The notes under the pieces: generated by a model | Seen by the model: the letters and a program-made list of their open reading frames with translations, nothing else | Databases searched by the model: none | Told to the model about the DNA's origin: nothing | Made by a program: the position numbers and the translations under genes | Shown: one piece after another, positions 41,113-50,247 of the stretch | Layout: the number at the start of each line of letters is the position of its first letter | Numbering within the stretch: position 1 is the stretch's first letter | Assembly: GCF_015999305.1 (NCBI RefSeq) | Contig: NZ_JAEAGP010000001.1 | Location: forward strand, 2,941,001 to 3,005,000 | From: Erythrobacter sp. YJ-T3-07 | GTDB taxonomy: Bacteria; Pseudomonadota; Alphaproteobacteria; Sphingomonadales; Sphingomonadaceae | Reading direction: 5' to 3' | DNA length: 64,000 nucleotides

Positions 41113-41637
41113 GTGAGCGGCGGCGATGGGGCGCAGGTGCAGATCGCGCCGATGGAGCCCGGCGACATTGCCGAAGCGCTCGCGATCCAGGCGCAGGCCT
41201 ATCCCGCGTCCCTTCAGGAAGATGCCGCGGTGTTTGCCGCGCGGCTGGCTCTCTCGCCGTCCTTTTGCTTCACCGCCCGCCGGGCGGGCGCGATGGCCGG
41301 GTATCTGATCGCACATGGGTGGGAGCGGGCGAACCCGCCCGCGATCGGCACTCTGACGGGCCCCGCCGGGGCGAGCGAGGTGCTCTATATCCACGATCTC
41401 GCCATCGCGCCGGGTGCGCGCGGTCTTCGGCTGGGTGAGCGACTGGTCGCGCGCGCTTTCGACGCCGCCCGGGCCAGCGGGCTTTGCGAGGCGGAGCTGG
41501 TTGCCGTGGAAGGCGCACACAGCTTCTGGCACCGGCTCGGCTTTCGCGAGGGCCACTCGCCCGCCATCGCAGCGAAGATCGTATCCTATGGTGTGGGGGC
41601 CCGATGGATGCAGCTGGAGGAAATCAGCCCGGCATAG
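41113..41637 (+). CDS. GNAT family N-acetyltransferase
   Basis: A 174-residue acetyltransferase: VQIAPMEPGDIAEALAIQAQ near the start, acetyl-CoA motif IHDLAIAPGARGLRLGERLV and the later ELVAVEGAHSFWHRLGF. The start is GTG at 41113, with AGGGA upstream, 10 nt after aroC. The substrate is unknown. It probably shares the aroC transcript. Confidence 0.88.
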   Translation: MSGGDGAQVQIAPMEPGDIAEALAIQAQAYPASLQEDAAVFAARLALSPSFCFTARRAGAMAGYLIAHGWERANPPAIGTLTGPAGASEVLYIHDLAIAPGARGLRLGERLVARAFDAARASGLCEAELVAVEGAHSFWHRLGFREGHSPAIAAKIVSYGVGARWMQLEEISPA

Positions 41638-41698
41638 GGTGCTGTGCGGACAGCTTCAGAGCTCACCTCGGCATCTTACGAAAAGTTCCACAAATTTG

Positions 41699-41724
41699 AT
41701 CGATAATTCCGATTGCGACCATCG
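41699..41724 (+). promoter_or_regulatory. Candidate peroxide-response operator upstream of ahpC
   Basis: ATCGAT-N7-AT followed by ATCG, about 90 nt before ahpC. A similar order of bases occurs upstream of katG at 45037-45063. The spacing resembles the phased half-sites of LysR-type regulators such as OxyR, but it is not a textbook OxyR site. Confidence 0.3.
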
Positions 41725-41796
41725 CCACAAATCGCTTTTGTGCGTTGCAGCAGTCCCTATCTAGGCGTCGAGTTTCAACCCCTAGAGGAGACATTC

Positions 41797-42363
41797 ATGG
41801 GTATCATCGGAAGCCAGATCAAACCGTTCAAAGCCACCGCATTCCAGGCCGGCAAGGACTTCTTCGAAGTCACCGACGAGGACGTGAAGGGCAAGTGGGC
41901 GATCTTCTTCTTCTACCCGGCGGACTTCACCTTCGTGTGCCCGACCGAGCTGGAAAACCTCGGCGAGCAGTACGACATGCTCCAGAAGATGGGCGTGGAA
42001 GTCTATGCCGTCAGCACCGACACGCATTTCAGCCACAAGGCATGGCACGACACTTCCGAGAAGATCGGCAAGCTGAAGTTCCCGTTCCTCGGCGACCAGC
42101 TGCACACGCTGTCGAAGAACTTCGACGTGCTGCGTGAGGAAATGGGCCTCGCCGACCGTGCGACCTTCGTGGTGGATCCCGACGGCGTGATCCAGATCAT
42201 GGAACAGACCTGCGAAGGCGTGGGCCGCAATGCCAACGAACTCGCCCGCAAGATCAAGGCGGCGCAGTACGTCCGCGAAAACCCCGGCCAGGTCTGCCCG
42301 GCCGCGTGGGAAGAAGGCAGCGAAACGCTGGCCCCCTCGCTTGACCTCGTCGGCAAGATCTAA
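41797..42363 (+). CDS. ahpC: Alkyl hydroperoxide reductase subunit C (2-Cys peroxiredoxin)
   Basis: Reduces hydrogen peroxide and organic hydroperoxides. The protein has 188 residues; the peroxidatic Cys48 is in FTFVCPTEL and the resolving Cys167 is in VCPAAW near the C-terminus. It is a typical 2-Cys enzyme recycled by AhpF, encoded next. The ATG follows GAGGAG; the longer frame to 41713 has no support. The spacer to ahpF (192 bp) holds several hairpins. Confidence 0.98.
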   Translation: MGIIGSQIKPFKATAFQAGKDFFEVTDEDVKGKWAIFFFYPADFTFVCPTELENLGEQYDMLQKMGVEVYAVSTDTHFSHKAWHDTSEKIGKLKFPFLGDQLHTLSKNFDVLREEMGLADRATFVVDPDGVIQIMEQTCEGVGRNANELARKIKAAQYVRENPGQVCPAAWEEGSETLAPSLDLVGKI

Positions 42364-42374
42364 GCAATATTAAC

Positions 42375-42400
42375 GGAGGCCCGGTGCACGCCGGGCCTCC
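42375..42400 (+). terminator. Hairpin after ahpC
   Basis: Stem GGAGGCCCGG/CCGGGCCTCC, 11 nt after the ahpC stop, without a T tract. It may reduce read-through into ahpF or protect the ahpC 3' end, rather than end transcription fully. Confidence 0.6.
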
Positions 42401-42419
42401 GCTCCCCCCCACCCTCCAG

Positions 42420-42527
42420 CCCTCGCCATCGCGAGGGTGATGACGGAAAAGCGATCCATGTTCGAACCGGTCCGCGAATGGACCCGTTCGATGATGGATT
42501 GCCACGCCGCTTCCAGCGGCTCGCAAT
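42420..42527 (+). repeat. Two further hairpins in the ahpC-ahpF spacer
   Basis: CCCTCGC/GCGAGGG with loop CATC (42420-42437), and a second hairpin with arms ATTGC/GCAAT and GCCGCT/AGCGGC (42498-42527) flanked by ATGGATTG and CAATGACG. The second resembles the widespread ATTGCGAG-type dispersed repeats of proteobacteria. Confidence 0.7.
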
Positions 42528-42555
42528 GACGAATTTTTCGATGGAGTCCTTTCCC

Positions 42556-44145
42556 ATGCTCGACGCACAGATGACCGATCAGCTGAAGCAGTACCTGCAA
42601 AACCTGCGCGAGCCGGTGGAGCTCGTCGCATCGCTGGGCGACGACGAGACGTCGGCCAAGACGCGCGAACTGCTCGAAGAGATCGCCGCGCTGCACGATC
42701 TGGTCAGCGTGGACTTGGGCGGCGACTTTGAACGCAAGCCCAGCTTCATCATCCGCCGCGGCAACGATGCCGAAAAGTGGGTCCGCTTTGCCGGGCTGCC
42801 GATGGGCCACGAGTTCACCTCGCTGGTGCTCGCGCTGCTGTGGGCGGGCGGCCATCCGCCCAAGGTCGATGCCGATGTGCTCGAGGATATCCGCCGGATC
42901 GAGACCGATCTGGAGTTCGAGATGTTCTTCTCGCTCTCGTGCCACAACTGCCCCGACGTGGTGCAGGCGCTCACGCTGATGGCGCTGGAGAACAGCCGCA
43001 TCACCGCCACGCTGATCGAAGGCGGCGCGTACAAGGACGAAGTCGAGGCGCGCGACATCATGGCCGTGCCCGCGACCTTCCTCAACGGTGAGAGCTTCTA
43101 CAACGGCAAGATCGAACTGCCGCAGATCCTCGAACGGCTCGACACCGGCGCGGGCGCAAAGGCTGCGGCCAAGCTCAACGAGCGCGAGCCGTACGAAGTG
43201 CTGGTGATCGGCGGCGGGCCTGCCGGGGTCGCGACCTCTGTCTACACCGCGCGCAAGGGCTTCCGCACCGGCATCGCGGCCGAGCGCTTCGGCGGGCAGT
43301 TGCAGGATACGCTCGGGATCGAGAACCTGCCCGGCACCGCCTACACCGAAGGGCCCAGGCTTTCCGCCGACCTCGACGAGCAGGTCCGGGAAAACGAGAT
43401 CGACAAGATCGATCTCGTCCAGGCCGAAGAGCTGATCCCGGCCAAGCAGGAGGGCGGCATGCACAAGGTCCGCTTCGCCAATGGCGGCGAGCTGTCCGCG
43501 CGCGCGATCATCCTCGCGACCGGTGCCCGCTGGCGCAATCTCGGCGTCCCGGGCGAGCAGGAATATCGCAACAAGGGCGTGGCCTACTGCCCGCACTGCG
43601 ATGGCCCGCTGTTCAAGGGCAAGCGGATCGCGGTGATCGGCGGAGGCAACTCGGGCGTCGAAGCGGCGATCGACCTCGCCAAGATCGTCGACCACGTCAC
43701 CCTGATCGAATTCGACACGCAGCTGCGCGCCGATGCGGTGCTGGTGAGCAAGCTCAAGAGCCTCGACAATGTCGAGATCGTCACCAACGGCCAGACGACC
43801 GAGATCACCGGCGACGGTGCCCGCGTGAACGGCCTGATCGTGAAGGACCGCGACAGCAGCGAAGAGCGCACGATCGAGCTGGCGGGCGTGTTCGTGCAGA
43901 TCGGCCTCGTCCCCAACACCGAATGGTTGAAGGACTCCGGGCTCGAACTGTCGAAGCACGGCGAGATCGTCACCGACGAGCGCGGCGCGACCAACCTGCC
44001 CGGCATCTTCGGCGCGGGCGATGCGACGACCGTGCCCTACAAGCAGATCGTGGTCGCCATGGGCCAGGGCGCGAAGGCGGGCCTGACCGCGTTCGACTAC
44101 CTGATCCGCACCGAACCGGCGGACGAGATCGCGCAAGCCGCGTAA
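42556..44145 (+). CDS. ahpF: Alkyl hydroperoxide reductase subunit F
   Basis: Flavoprotein that passes electrons from NAD(P)H to AhpC. The protein has 529 residues. The N-terminal thioredoxin-like domain has SCHNCPDVV (Cys129-Cys132). The reductase has FAD-binding VIGGGPAGVATS, active CPHCDGPLF (Cys345-Cys348), a second dinucleotide fold IAVIGGGNSGVEAAIDLA and a C-terminal FGAGDATTVPYKQ. The start MLDAQMTDQLK has GGAGT upstream; the frame upstream of it is an open extension without conservation. Confidence 0.97.
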   Translation: MLDAQMTDQLKQYLQNLREPVELVASLGDDETSAKTRELLEEIAALHDLVSVDLGGDFERKPSFIIRRGNDAEKWVRFAGLPMGHEFTSLVLALLWAGGHPPKVDADVLEDIRRIETDLEFEMFFSLSCHNCPDVVQALTLMALENSRITATLIEGGAYKDEVEARDIMAVPATFLNGESFYNGKIELPQILERLDTGAGAKAAAKLNEREPYEVLVIGGGPAGVATSVYTARKGFRTGIAAERFGGQLQDTLGIENLPGTAYTEGPRLSADLDEQVRENEIDKIDLVQAEELIPAKQEGGMHKVRFANGGELSARAIILATGARWRNLGVPGEQEYRNKGVAYCPHCDGPLFKGKRIAVIGGGNSGVEAAIDLAKIVDHVTLIEFDTQLRADAVLVSKLKSLDNVEIVTNGQTTEITGDGARVNGLIVKDRDSSEERTIELAGVFVQIGLVPNTEWLKDSGLELSKHGEIVTDERGATNLPGIFGAGDATTVPYKQIVVAMGQGAKAGLTAFDYLIRTEPADEIAQAA

Positions 44146-44200
44146 GTCCCTCCCCTGCAACGCATTTTGCTTGTCGGATTTTCCGGGCAGATGTATTTTC

Positions 44201-44231
44201 GATCCCGTCCGGCTTCGGCGCGGACGGGATC
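44201..44231 (+). terminator. Hairpin after ahpF
   Basis: Stem GATCCCGTCCG/CGGACGGGATC (11 bp, perfect) 55 nt past the ahpF stop and ahead of the next gene. The T-rich tail is short (TTC). Confidence 0.65.
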
Positions 44232-44252
44232 GTTCAGGGGGAAAATCCGAAT

Positions 44253-44921
44253 ATGAAGTTCAGTCAGTGCGCGCTCGCGGGCGCGCTGGTGGCGTTGGCC
44301 GTGCCCGCCTCGGCTCACGCCGAAGGCAAATCGCTGCAACTCGCCAAGGTCGTGCTCGACACCGAGACCGCACCGATCGAAGCGCGCGTGAAGGGCGGCA
44401 CGCTGTGCGTCTTTCCGAGCAATATCGAGCTGCCCAAGGAAAAGAAGACCCAGGATTTCGAGCGTTACGACCGGCTGGTTTCGGACGCGCTGGGCACCGG
44501 CGAAGTCGCGGTAGTCTCCGACTCGGACGATCTGTTTGCCGCAGAATCGGACGACAAGGGCGACATCCTGCTGGGCGCGGTGATGTCGCCAACAGCGATC
44601 AACATCTGCTCCTCGGTCAACGGCTTCAAGGGCACGATCGACATCAAGGTCGAATGGCAGTTCTACGATCGCGGGAGCGCGAAGGTGGTCGAAACGCTGA
44701 CGACCGAGGGCTCGGGCACGCTGGCGAAATTCTCGAACAGCGGGTTCGAGGAGATGTGGGATGCCGCCTTCGTCGATGCGCTCCGCAAAGTGCAGCAGGC
44801 GGGCGTGATCGACCGGGTGCTGGCAACTGGCGCGACGGTGGGCTCGGTCGAACCGGCGGCAGGCGATCCCGCGCAGGCAGAGGTGCTCGACGAGCCGCAG
44901 GACGTGGCACCCGCGACCTGA
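44253..44921 (+). CDS. Exported protein of unknown function between ahpF and katG
   Basis: A 222-residue protein with a signal peptide ending ASAHAEG and two cysteines in the mature part (GGTLCVFPSN and INICSSVNG) that may form a disulfide. The stretch IDIKVEWQFYDRGSAKVVET suggests a beta-sandwich. The acidic C-terminal tail (EVLDEPQDVAPAT) is low-complexity. I recognise no family. The ATG at 44253 has AGGGGGAAAA upstream. Whether it serves the peroxide genes around it is unknown. Confidence 0.75.
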   Translation: MKFSQCALAGALVALAVPASAHAEGKSLQLAKVVLDTETAPIEARVKGGTLCVFPSNIELPKEKKTQDFERYDRLVSDALGTGEVAVVSDSDDLFAAESDDKGDILLGAVMSPTAINICSSVNGFKGTIDIKVEWQFYDRGSAKVVETLTTEGSGTLAKFSNSGFEEMWDAAFVDALRKVQQAGVIDRVLATGATVGSVEPAAGDPAQAEVLDEPQDVAPAT

Positions 44922-45036
44922 GACCCGCCCACGCCAAACGCATGAGCGCCGCCATTCGCAAGCCGGATGGCGGTGCTTTGCATTTGGGCTTGCACGAGTC
45001 GCACCATCGCTCAGGGTGATTAGTCAAAGCCAATTA

Positions 45037-45063
45037 ATCGATTGGACCAATCACAGGATCGAG
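45037..45063 (+). promoter_or_regulatory. Candidate operator upstream of katG
   Basis: Perfect dyad GATTGG-A-CCAATC at 45040-45052 overlapping ATCGAT-N7-ATC...ATCG. It lies about 60-80 nt before katG, where an activator or repressor would act. Its bases partly match the region upstream of ahpC at 41699. Confidence 0.35.
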
Positions 45064-45115
45064 CGCACTCTCTCCTTATCGGCGACGCGAGTCGCCCCGA
45101 GAGAAGGAGTGGATG

Positions 45116-47332
45116 ATGGACGCGAAGACTGGTTCGATGGGCGGCGGATGCCCGTTTCATGGCGATGGCGGCGTGCGCGCGCTGCTGGGGCGTACCAACA
45201 AGGACTGGTGGCCCGACGCGCTCGATCTGCACATCCTGACACAAGGCGGGCAGTCGCCCGATCCGATGGGCGAGGATTTCGATTACTGCGAAGCCTTCAA
45301 CGCGCTCGATTACGCAGCGCTCAAGGCAGACCTGCACGCGCTGATGACCGACAGCCAGCCCTGGTGGCCAGCGGACTATGGCCATTACGGCCCGTTCTTC
45401 ATCCGCATGGCATGGCACGCGGCGGGTACCTACCGCACGGGCGACGGGCGCGGCGGCGCGTCCTCTGGCCAGCAGCGGTTTGCGCCTCTCAATTCGTGGC
45501 CCGATAACGGCAATCTCGACAAGGCGCGCCGCCTCCTGTGGCCGATCAAGCAGAAATACGGGAAGCACATCAGCTGGGCGGACCTGTTCATCCTGACCGG
45601 CAACGTCGCGATCGAGAGCATGGGCGGGCCGGTGTTCGGCTTCGGCGGCGGCCGCAAGGACGTGTACGAGCCGGAGAACGACATCTACTGGGGCTCAGAA
45701 GAAGAGTGGGTCGATCAGGGCGTCGAAACGCGGATCATTCCAGATGAGGGCAAGGCGCTCGAAAACCCGCTCGCCGCGATCCAGATGGGCCTGATCTACG
45801 TCAATCCCGAAGGGCCCGGCGGCAATCCCGATCCGCTCCAGTCGGCGCGCGACATGCGCGAGACCTTCAGCCGGATGGCGATGAACGACGAAGAGACCGT
45901 AGCGCTGACCGCCGGCGGCCACGCCTTCGGCAAGTGCCACGGCGCGGTGCCCGCCGACCAGCTGAGCGGATCGCCCGAAAGCGAGGCGCTGCAGCTGATG
46001 GGCTTCGGCTGGGCCACCGATGCCGAGCAGATCGAGAAGGGCCACATCACCACCTCGGGCCTCGAAGGGGCATGGACGCCCAATCCGACGCAGTGGGGCG
46101 GCGACTATTTCCGCCTGCTGTTCAAGTATGAGTATGAGCTGGTGAAGAGCCCCGCAGGCGCGCAGCAGTGGCAGCCGGTCGACCCCGATCCCGAAGACAT
46201 GGCGCCGGATGCGCGCGATCCTTCGAAGAAGGTGCCGACCATGATGACCACCGCCGACATGGCGCTGAAGATGGACCCGGATTATCGCAAGATATCTGAA
46301 CGCTTCCGCGACGATCAGGCCGCGCTCGACGATGCCTTCGCCCGCGCATGGTTCAAACTGTGCCACCGCGATATGGGCCCCAAGGTCCGTTATCTCGGCC
46401 CGGATGTGCCGTCGGAAGACCTGATCTGGCAGGACCCGGTGCCTGCGGGGCGCGAAGTCTCCGACACCGCCGTCACCCTGTTCAAGGACAAGGTGCTTCG
46501 TAGCGGGCTAAGCGTGCGCGAACTCGTCAAGGCGGCGTGGGCTTCCGCAAGCACCTATCGCAAGAGCGACCATCGCGGCGGCGCCAACGGCGCGCATGTC
46601 CGGATGGAGCCGATGCGCAGCTGGGCGGTCAACGATCCGGAGGAACTGGGCAAGGTTTTGTCCAAGCTCGACGAACTGCGCGATGACATCTCGATGGCCG
46701 ATGCGATCGTGATTGCCGGTTCGGCGGCGGTCGAGAAGGCGGCGAAGGATGCCGGGTTCGACATCAAGGTTCCCGTCACCACCGGGCGCGGCGATGCCAG
46801 CGAGGAGCAGACCGATGCGGAAAGCTTCGAGCCGATGGAGCCCTTCGCCGACGGTTTCCGCAACTACCTGAAGACCAAGGCGAGCGTGAAGACCGAGGAC
46901 CTGCTGATCGACCGGGCCAGCCTGCTCGGCCTGTCGATCCCCGAGATGACCGTGCTGATCGGCGGGATGCGCGCGCTGGGTGCGGTGAGCAAGCATGCCA
47001 AGCACGGCAACAGGATCGGCGTGCTGACCGACCGGCCGGGCCAGCTGACCAACGACTTCTTCGTCAACCTGCTCGACATGGGCACGAAGTGGGCAACGGT
47101 CGACGAAAGCGGCGACGAGGAATTCGTCGGCACCGACCGCGCCTCGGGCGAGGAAAAGTGGCACGCGACGCGCACCGATCTCGTCTTCGGCTCCAACTCT
47201 CAGCTGCGCTCGGTCGCCGAAGTCTATGCCGAGAACGGCAACGAGGAGAAGTTCGTGAAGGACTTCGTCGCCGCGTGGACCAAGGTGATGGACGCCGACC
47301 GGTTCGATCTGACCTACGCCAAATATCACTGA
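45116..47332 (+). CDS. katG: Catalase-peroxidase
   Basis: Haem enzyme with catalase and broad peroxidase activity. The protein has 738 residues of duplicated peroxidase fold. The distal site is [18 protein letters not shown], whose Trp belongs to the Met-Tyr-Trp adduct; [11 protein letters not shown] supplies the Tyr, and the proximal haem His is in [16 protein letters not shown] 45116 is preferred to 45113 because AAGGAG is then 6 nt away. It is followed by a strong terminator. Confidence 0.98.
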   Translation: MDAKTGSMGGGCPFHGDGGVRALLGRTNKDWWPDALDLHILTQGGQSPDPMGEDFDYCEAFNALDYAALKADLHALMTDSQPWWPADYGHYGPFFIRMAWHAAGTYRTGDGRGGASSGQQRFAPLNSWPDNGNLDKARRLLWPIKQKYGKHISWADLFILTGNVAIESMGGPVFGFGGGRKDVYEPENDIYWGSEEEWVDQGVETRIIPDEGKALENPLAAIQMGLIYVNPEGPGGNPDPLQSARDMRETFSRMAMNDEETVALTAGGHAFGKCHGAVPADQLSGSPESEALQLMGFGWATDAEQIEKGHITTSGLEGAWTPNPTQWGGDYFRLLFKYEYELVKSPAGAQQWQPVDPDPEDMAPDARDPSKKVPTMMTTADMALKMDPDYRKISERFRDDQAALDDAFARAWFKLCHRDMGPKVRYLGPDVPSEDLIWQDPVPAGREVSDTAVTLFKDKVLRSGLSVRELVKAAWASASTYRKSDHRGGANGAHVRMEPMRSWAVNDPEELGKVLSKLDELRDDISMADAIVIAGSAAVEKAAKDAGFDIKVPVTTGRGDASEEQTDAESFEPMEPFADGFRNYLKTKASVKTEDLLIDRASLLGLSIPEMTVLIGGMRALGAVSKHAKHGNRIGVLTDRPGQLTNDFFVNLLDMGTKWATVDESGDEEFVGTDRASGEEKWHATRTDLVFGSNSQLRSVAEVYAENGNEEKFVKDFVAAWTKVMDADRFDLTYAKYH

Positions 47333-47358
47333 TCGGCGCGGCATAGCGCCGCAGACAA

Positions 47359-47393
47359 GGAAGGCCCCCGGCAGCAATGTCGGGGGCCTTTTG
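47359..47393 (+). terminator. Rho-independent terminator after katG
   Basis: Stem AAGGCCCCCG/CGGGGGCCTT with a 10-nt loop followed by TTTTGC, starting 27 nt after the katG stop. It separates katG from katA. Confidence 0.9.
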
Positions 47394-47445
47394 CTTCTGC
47401 GGGAAAAGCGAAGACAGTGAACGGTTTTCACGGCTGCGCGATCGC

Positions 47446-47471
47446 GGAACAGGACTGCGCGCCACGCGCTA
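47446..47471 (+). promoter_or_regulatory. Possible EcfG-type (general stress) promoter of katA
   Basis: GGAAC at 47446-47450, 16 nt of spacer, then CGCTA at 47467-47471. The alphaproteobacterial EcfG consensus is GGAAC-N16-17-CGTT, so the -10 has one mismatch. The ATG is 35 nt further on. This is by eye only. Confidence 0.3.
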
Positions 47472-47505
47472 TCCACCTGTAACCTTTTAGAGAAAGCTGC
47501 GCGCC

Positions 47506-49035
47506 ATGGCCAAGACCGTTCCCCCCACCACCACCGATGCCGGTATCCGCGTCCAGAGCGACGAGCATTCGCTGACCATCAGCCCCGATGGCCCCATCGT
47601 GCTCAACGATCACTACCTGATCGAGCAGATGGCCAACTTCAATCGCGAGCGAATTCCCGAACGCCAGCCCCATGCCAAGGGCTCGGGCGCGTTCGGCACG
47701 TGGAAGACCACTGCGGATGTCTCGAAATACACCAAGGCCAAGATCTTCCAGCCGGGCGCCGAGTGCGAGACCGCGATGCGTTTCTCCACCGTGGCGGGGG
47801 AGCGAGGCAGCCCCGATACCTGGCGCGATCCGCGCGGGTTCTCGGTCAAGTTCTACACCGAGGATGGCAATTTCGACATGGTCGGCAACAACACGCCGAT
47901 CTTCTTCATCCGCGATCCGCTGAAGTTCCAGCACTTCATCCGCAGCCAGAAGCGCCGCGCCGACAATGGCCTGCGCGATCACGACATGATGTGGGATTTC
48001 TGGACGCTGAGCCCCGAAAGCGCGCACCAGGTGACCTACCTGATGGGCGACCGCGGCGTGCCGAGGAACTGGCGCGAAATGAACGGCTATTCCAGCCACA
48101 CCTACATGCTGATCAACGAGGACGGCGAGAAGTTCTGGGTCAAGTTCCACTTCCACACCAATGTCGGTGACGAGAGCGGCAACGCCCACCTGACGCAGGA
48201 CGAGGCGGTGAAGAAGGCGGGCGAGGATAGCGATTACCACCGCCGCGACCTGTTCGACGCGATTGCCGAGGGCAATTTCCCGAGCTGGACGCTCAAGTGG
48301 CAGATCATGCCGTTCGAGGATGCCAAGACCTACCGGATTAATCCTTTCGACCTGACCAAGACCTGGCCGCACGAGGATTACCCGCTGATCGAGGTCGGTA
48401 CACTGACGCTCAACGAAAATCCGGTCGACTGGGATACGCAGATCGAGCAGCTCGCGTTCGAGCCGAACAACATGGTCCCCGGCATCGGCCTGTCGCCCGA
48501 CAAGATGCTGCTGGCGCGCGGTTTCTCCTACTCCGATGCGCACCGCGCGCGCCTCGGCGTCAATTACAAGCAGATCCCGGTCAACGCGGCGAAGAATGCG
48601 GAGGTGAACTCCTACAGCCGCGCCGGGCACATGCGCACGCAGAACGCGGTCGATCCGGTCTATGCGCCCAATTCCTACGGCGGGCCTGCCGCCCAGCCCG
48701 AAGTGGGCGGCGAGGCGACTTGGTATTCCGACGGCGACATGGTGCGGCAGGCCTACACCTTGCGCGAGGATGACGACGACTGGTCGCAAGCCCGTGCGCT
48801 GGTGAATGAGGTGATGGACGACGCGCAACGCGACCGCTTCGTCTCCAATGTCTCCGGCCACCTCGCCGATGGCGTGAGCGAGAAGGTGCTCGTGCGTGCG
48901 TTCGAATATTGGAAGAACGTCGACAAGACGATCGGCCAGCGGATCGAGGACACGGTCCGCGAAATGATCGGAGGCAAGTCCACCGCTCCGGGCATGGCGA
49001 GCGCGGAGTCTATCAAACAGCGGCAGGGTGCATAA
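47506..49035 (+). CDS. katA: Catalase, monofunctional haem type
   Basis: Dismutates hydrogen peroxide. The protein has 509 residues, the small-subunit length. The distal His lies in [14 protein letters not shown] context ([14 protein letters not shown]), followed by [20 protein letters not shown], and the proximal haem tyrosine region is [14 protein letters not shown]. It has its own promoter region after the katG terminator. It gives the organism two catalases in series besides AhpCF. Confidence 0.97.
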   Translation: MAKTVPPTTTDAGIRVQSDEHSLTISPDGPIVLNDHYLIEQMANFNRERIPERQPHAKGSGAFGTWKTTADVSKYTKAKIFQPGAECETAMRFSTVAGERGSPDTWRDPRGFSVKFYTEDGNFDMVGNNTPIFFIRDPLKFQHFIRSQKRRADNGLRDHDMMWDFWTLSPESAHQVTYLMGDRGVPRNWREMNGYSSHTYMLINEDGEKFWVKFHFHTNVGDESGNAHLTQDEAVKKAGEDSDYHRRDLFDAIAEGNFPSWTLKWQIMPFEDAKTYRINPFDLTKTWPHEDYPLIEVGTLTLNENPVDWDTQIEQLAFEPNNMVPGIGLSPDKMLLARGFSYSDAHRARLGVNYKQIPVNAAKNAEVNSYSRAGHMRTQNAVDPVYAPNSYGGPAAQPEVGGEATWYSDGDMVRQAYTLREDDDDWSQARALVNEVMDDAQRDRFVSNVSGHLADGVSEKVLVRAFEYWKNVDKTIGQRIEDTVREMIGGKSTAPGMASAESIKQRQGA

Positions 49036-49049
49036 TAGGCCGTGACCTT

Positions 49050-49089
49050 CCATGTCGGTGGGCGAGCGCAAAATCGCCCATCGACATGG
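49050..49089 (+). terminator. Hairpin after katA
   Basis: Arms CCATGTCG-TGGGCGA and TCGCCCA-CGACATGG with one mismatched position pair and an A-rich loop, 14 nt past the katA stop. Confidence 0.8.
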
Positions 49090-49136
49090 CTGCCAAGCCT
49101 GTTAATGCGAGCCCTTCGCAAAAAGGAAGGCATATC

Positions 49137-49655
49137 ATGCGCACACTGAAGTTCCTCGTCCCCGTCGCCGCATCCGCACTGGCGCTCGCCGCGTGTTCGG
49201 AAGCTCCCGAAGCGACCACCGATGAAACCGCCGCGACCGACACCGCGACCCCCGATGCCGATGCGGTCGAGTCGCCCGATGCCGCCTCCACCGTGCTCAA
49301 CGCCAACGACGCGACCGAGAGCGAACTCGCCGCCGTCGACGGCGTCTCGCCCGAACTCGCCGCCGCGATCGTCGCCGGCCAGCCCTATGCCAGCGTCACT
49401 GATCTCGACGCCAAGCTGAAGGAAACGCTGAGCGAGGACGAAGCCAAGGCCGTGCTGGTCAACGTGTTCGTCCCGATCAACCTCAACTCCGCCAGCGAAG
49501 AAGAAATCCGCCTCGTCCCCGGCATGACCGACAAGATGGTCCACGAGTTCGAGGAATACCGCCCCTACGCCGACATGGGCGTGTTCGATCGCGAGATCGG
49601 CAAGTATGTCGACGAAGCGGAAGTCGCGCGCTTCCGCCAGTACGTCACGCTTTGA
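49137..49655 (+). CDS. Helix-hairpin-helix lipoprotein (ComEA-like)
   Basis: A 172-residue protein. The N-terminus has a lipoprotein signal (ALALAACSEAPEAT, lipobox LAAC), then an acidic Thr/Ala linker, and two helix-hairpin-helix-like modules: LNANDATESELAAVDGVSP and INLNSASEEEIRLVPGMTDK. The second is the ComEA-type motif that binds DNA in competence proteins. An anchored, outward-facing DNA-binding role is inferred. AAGGAAGG precedes the ATG. The last 11 nt overlap the convergent gene. Confidence 0.8.
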   Translation: MRTLKFLVPVAASALALAACSEAPEATTDETAATDTATPDADAVESPDAASTVLNANDATESELAAVDGVSPELAAAIVAGQPYASVTDLDAKLKETLSEDEAKAVLVNVFVPINLNSASEEEIRLVPGMTDKMVHEFEEYRPYADMGVFDREIGKYVDEAEVARFRQYVTL

Positions 49656-50247
49656 CGATGGCGCTGGCTGAGCGTTTCTGACGCCATTGCAGCCAGACCC
49701 TGACGATCTCGATCGCCGCCAGTATCGCGATGTTGATATAGGCGGTGGTCGGATCGAAGGCGGACAGCGCCCAGTGCACGAACACCAGCACCGCGGCGGG
49801 ATAGACCAGCCGGTGCAGCGTCTTCCATGAGCGCTTGAGCATCCGCATCGACACATCGTTCGACGTGATCGCCAGCGGTATGAACAACGCCAGCGCGACC
49901 CATCCGGCGAGGACGTAAGGCGTCGAGGCCTCGTCCCAGATGATCGCGGGATCGGCCTTGCGCCACAGATAGATGATCGTGTGCCCGGCGGCATAGGCGA
50001 AGCTCGCGACGCCGAGATCGCGCCGCTTGCGCATCAAATACTGGACGAACCGGTTGCGGCGCAGTGCCAGCCGCAAGGGCGTCACCGCGAGGGTGACCAT
50101 CAGCAGCCACGCCGCCCAGTCCCCGCTATCGCCGATGATGTGTCCGTAGCCATAGGCATCGGGTGTGAACCACCAGCGCCCAAGCATCCACACGCCGGGC
50201 AGAGCGAGGATCAGCCATAGGAACGGGCGCGAGCGTAGCAGCGCCAT
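49645..50247 (-). CDS. Ferric reductase-like membrane protein (YedZ/MsrQ type)
   Basis: A 200-residue inner-membrane protein with six spans and the haem-ligating histidines of the ferric-reductase-like domain (AYAAGHTIIYLW, WKTLHRLVYPAAVLVFVHW). Relatives include MsrQ, which passes electrons to periplasmic MsrP, but no msrP is next to it. The ATG overlaps the smr stop (TGATG), so it is the third gene of an mltA-smr operon. Confidence 0.85.
   Translation of the reverse strand: MALLRSRPFLWLILALPGVWMLGRWWFTPDAYGYGHIIGDSGDWAAWLLMVTLAVTPLRLALRRNRFVQYLMRKRRDLGVASFAYAAGHTIIYLWRKADPAIIWDEASTPYVLAGWVALALFIPLAITSNDVSMRMLKRSWKTLHRLVYPAAVLVFVHWALSAFDPTTAYINIAILAAIEIVRVWLQWRQKRSASAIVKA

Noticed and set aside
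42370..44160. 596-codon minus-strand frame opposite ahpF
   Set aside because: The plus-strand frame carries all AhpF motifs; the antisense frame has none.
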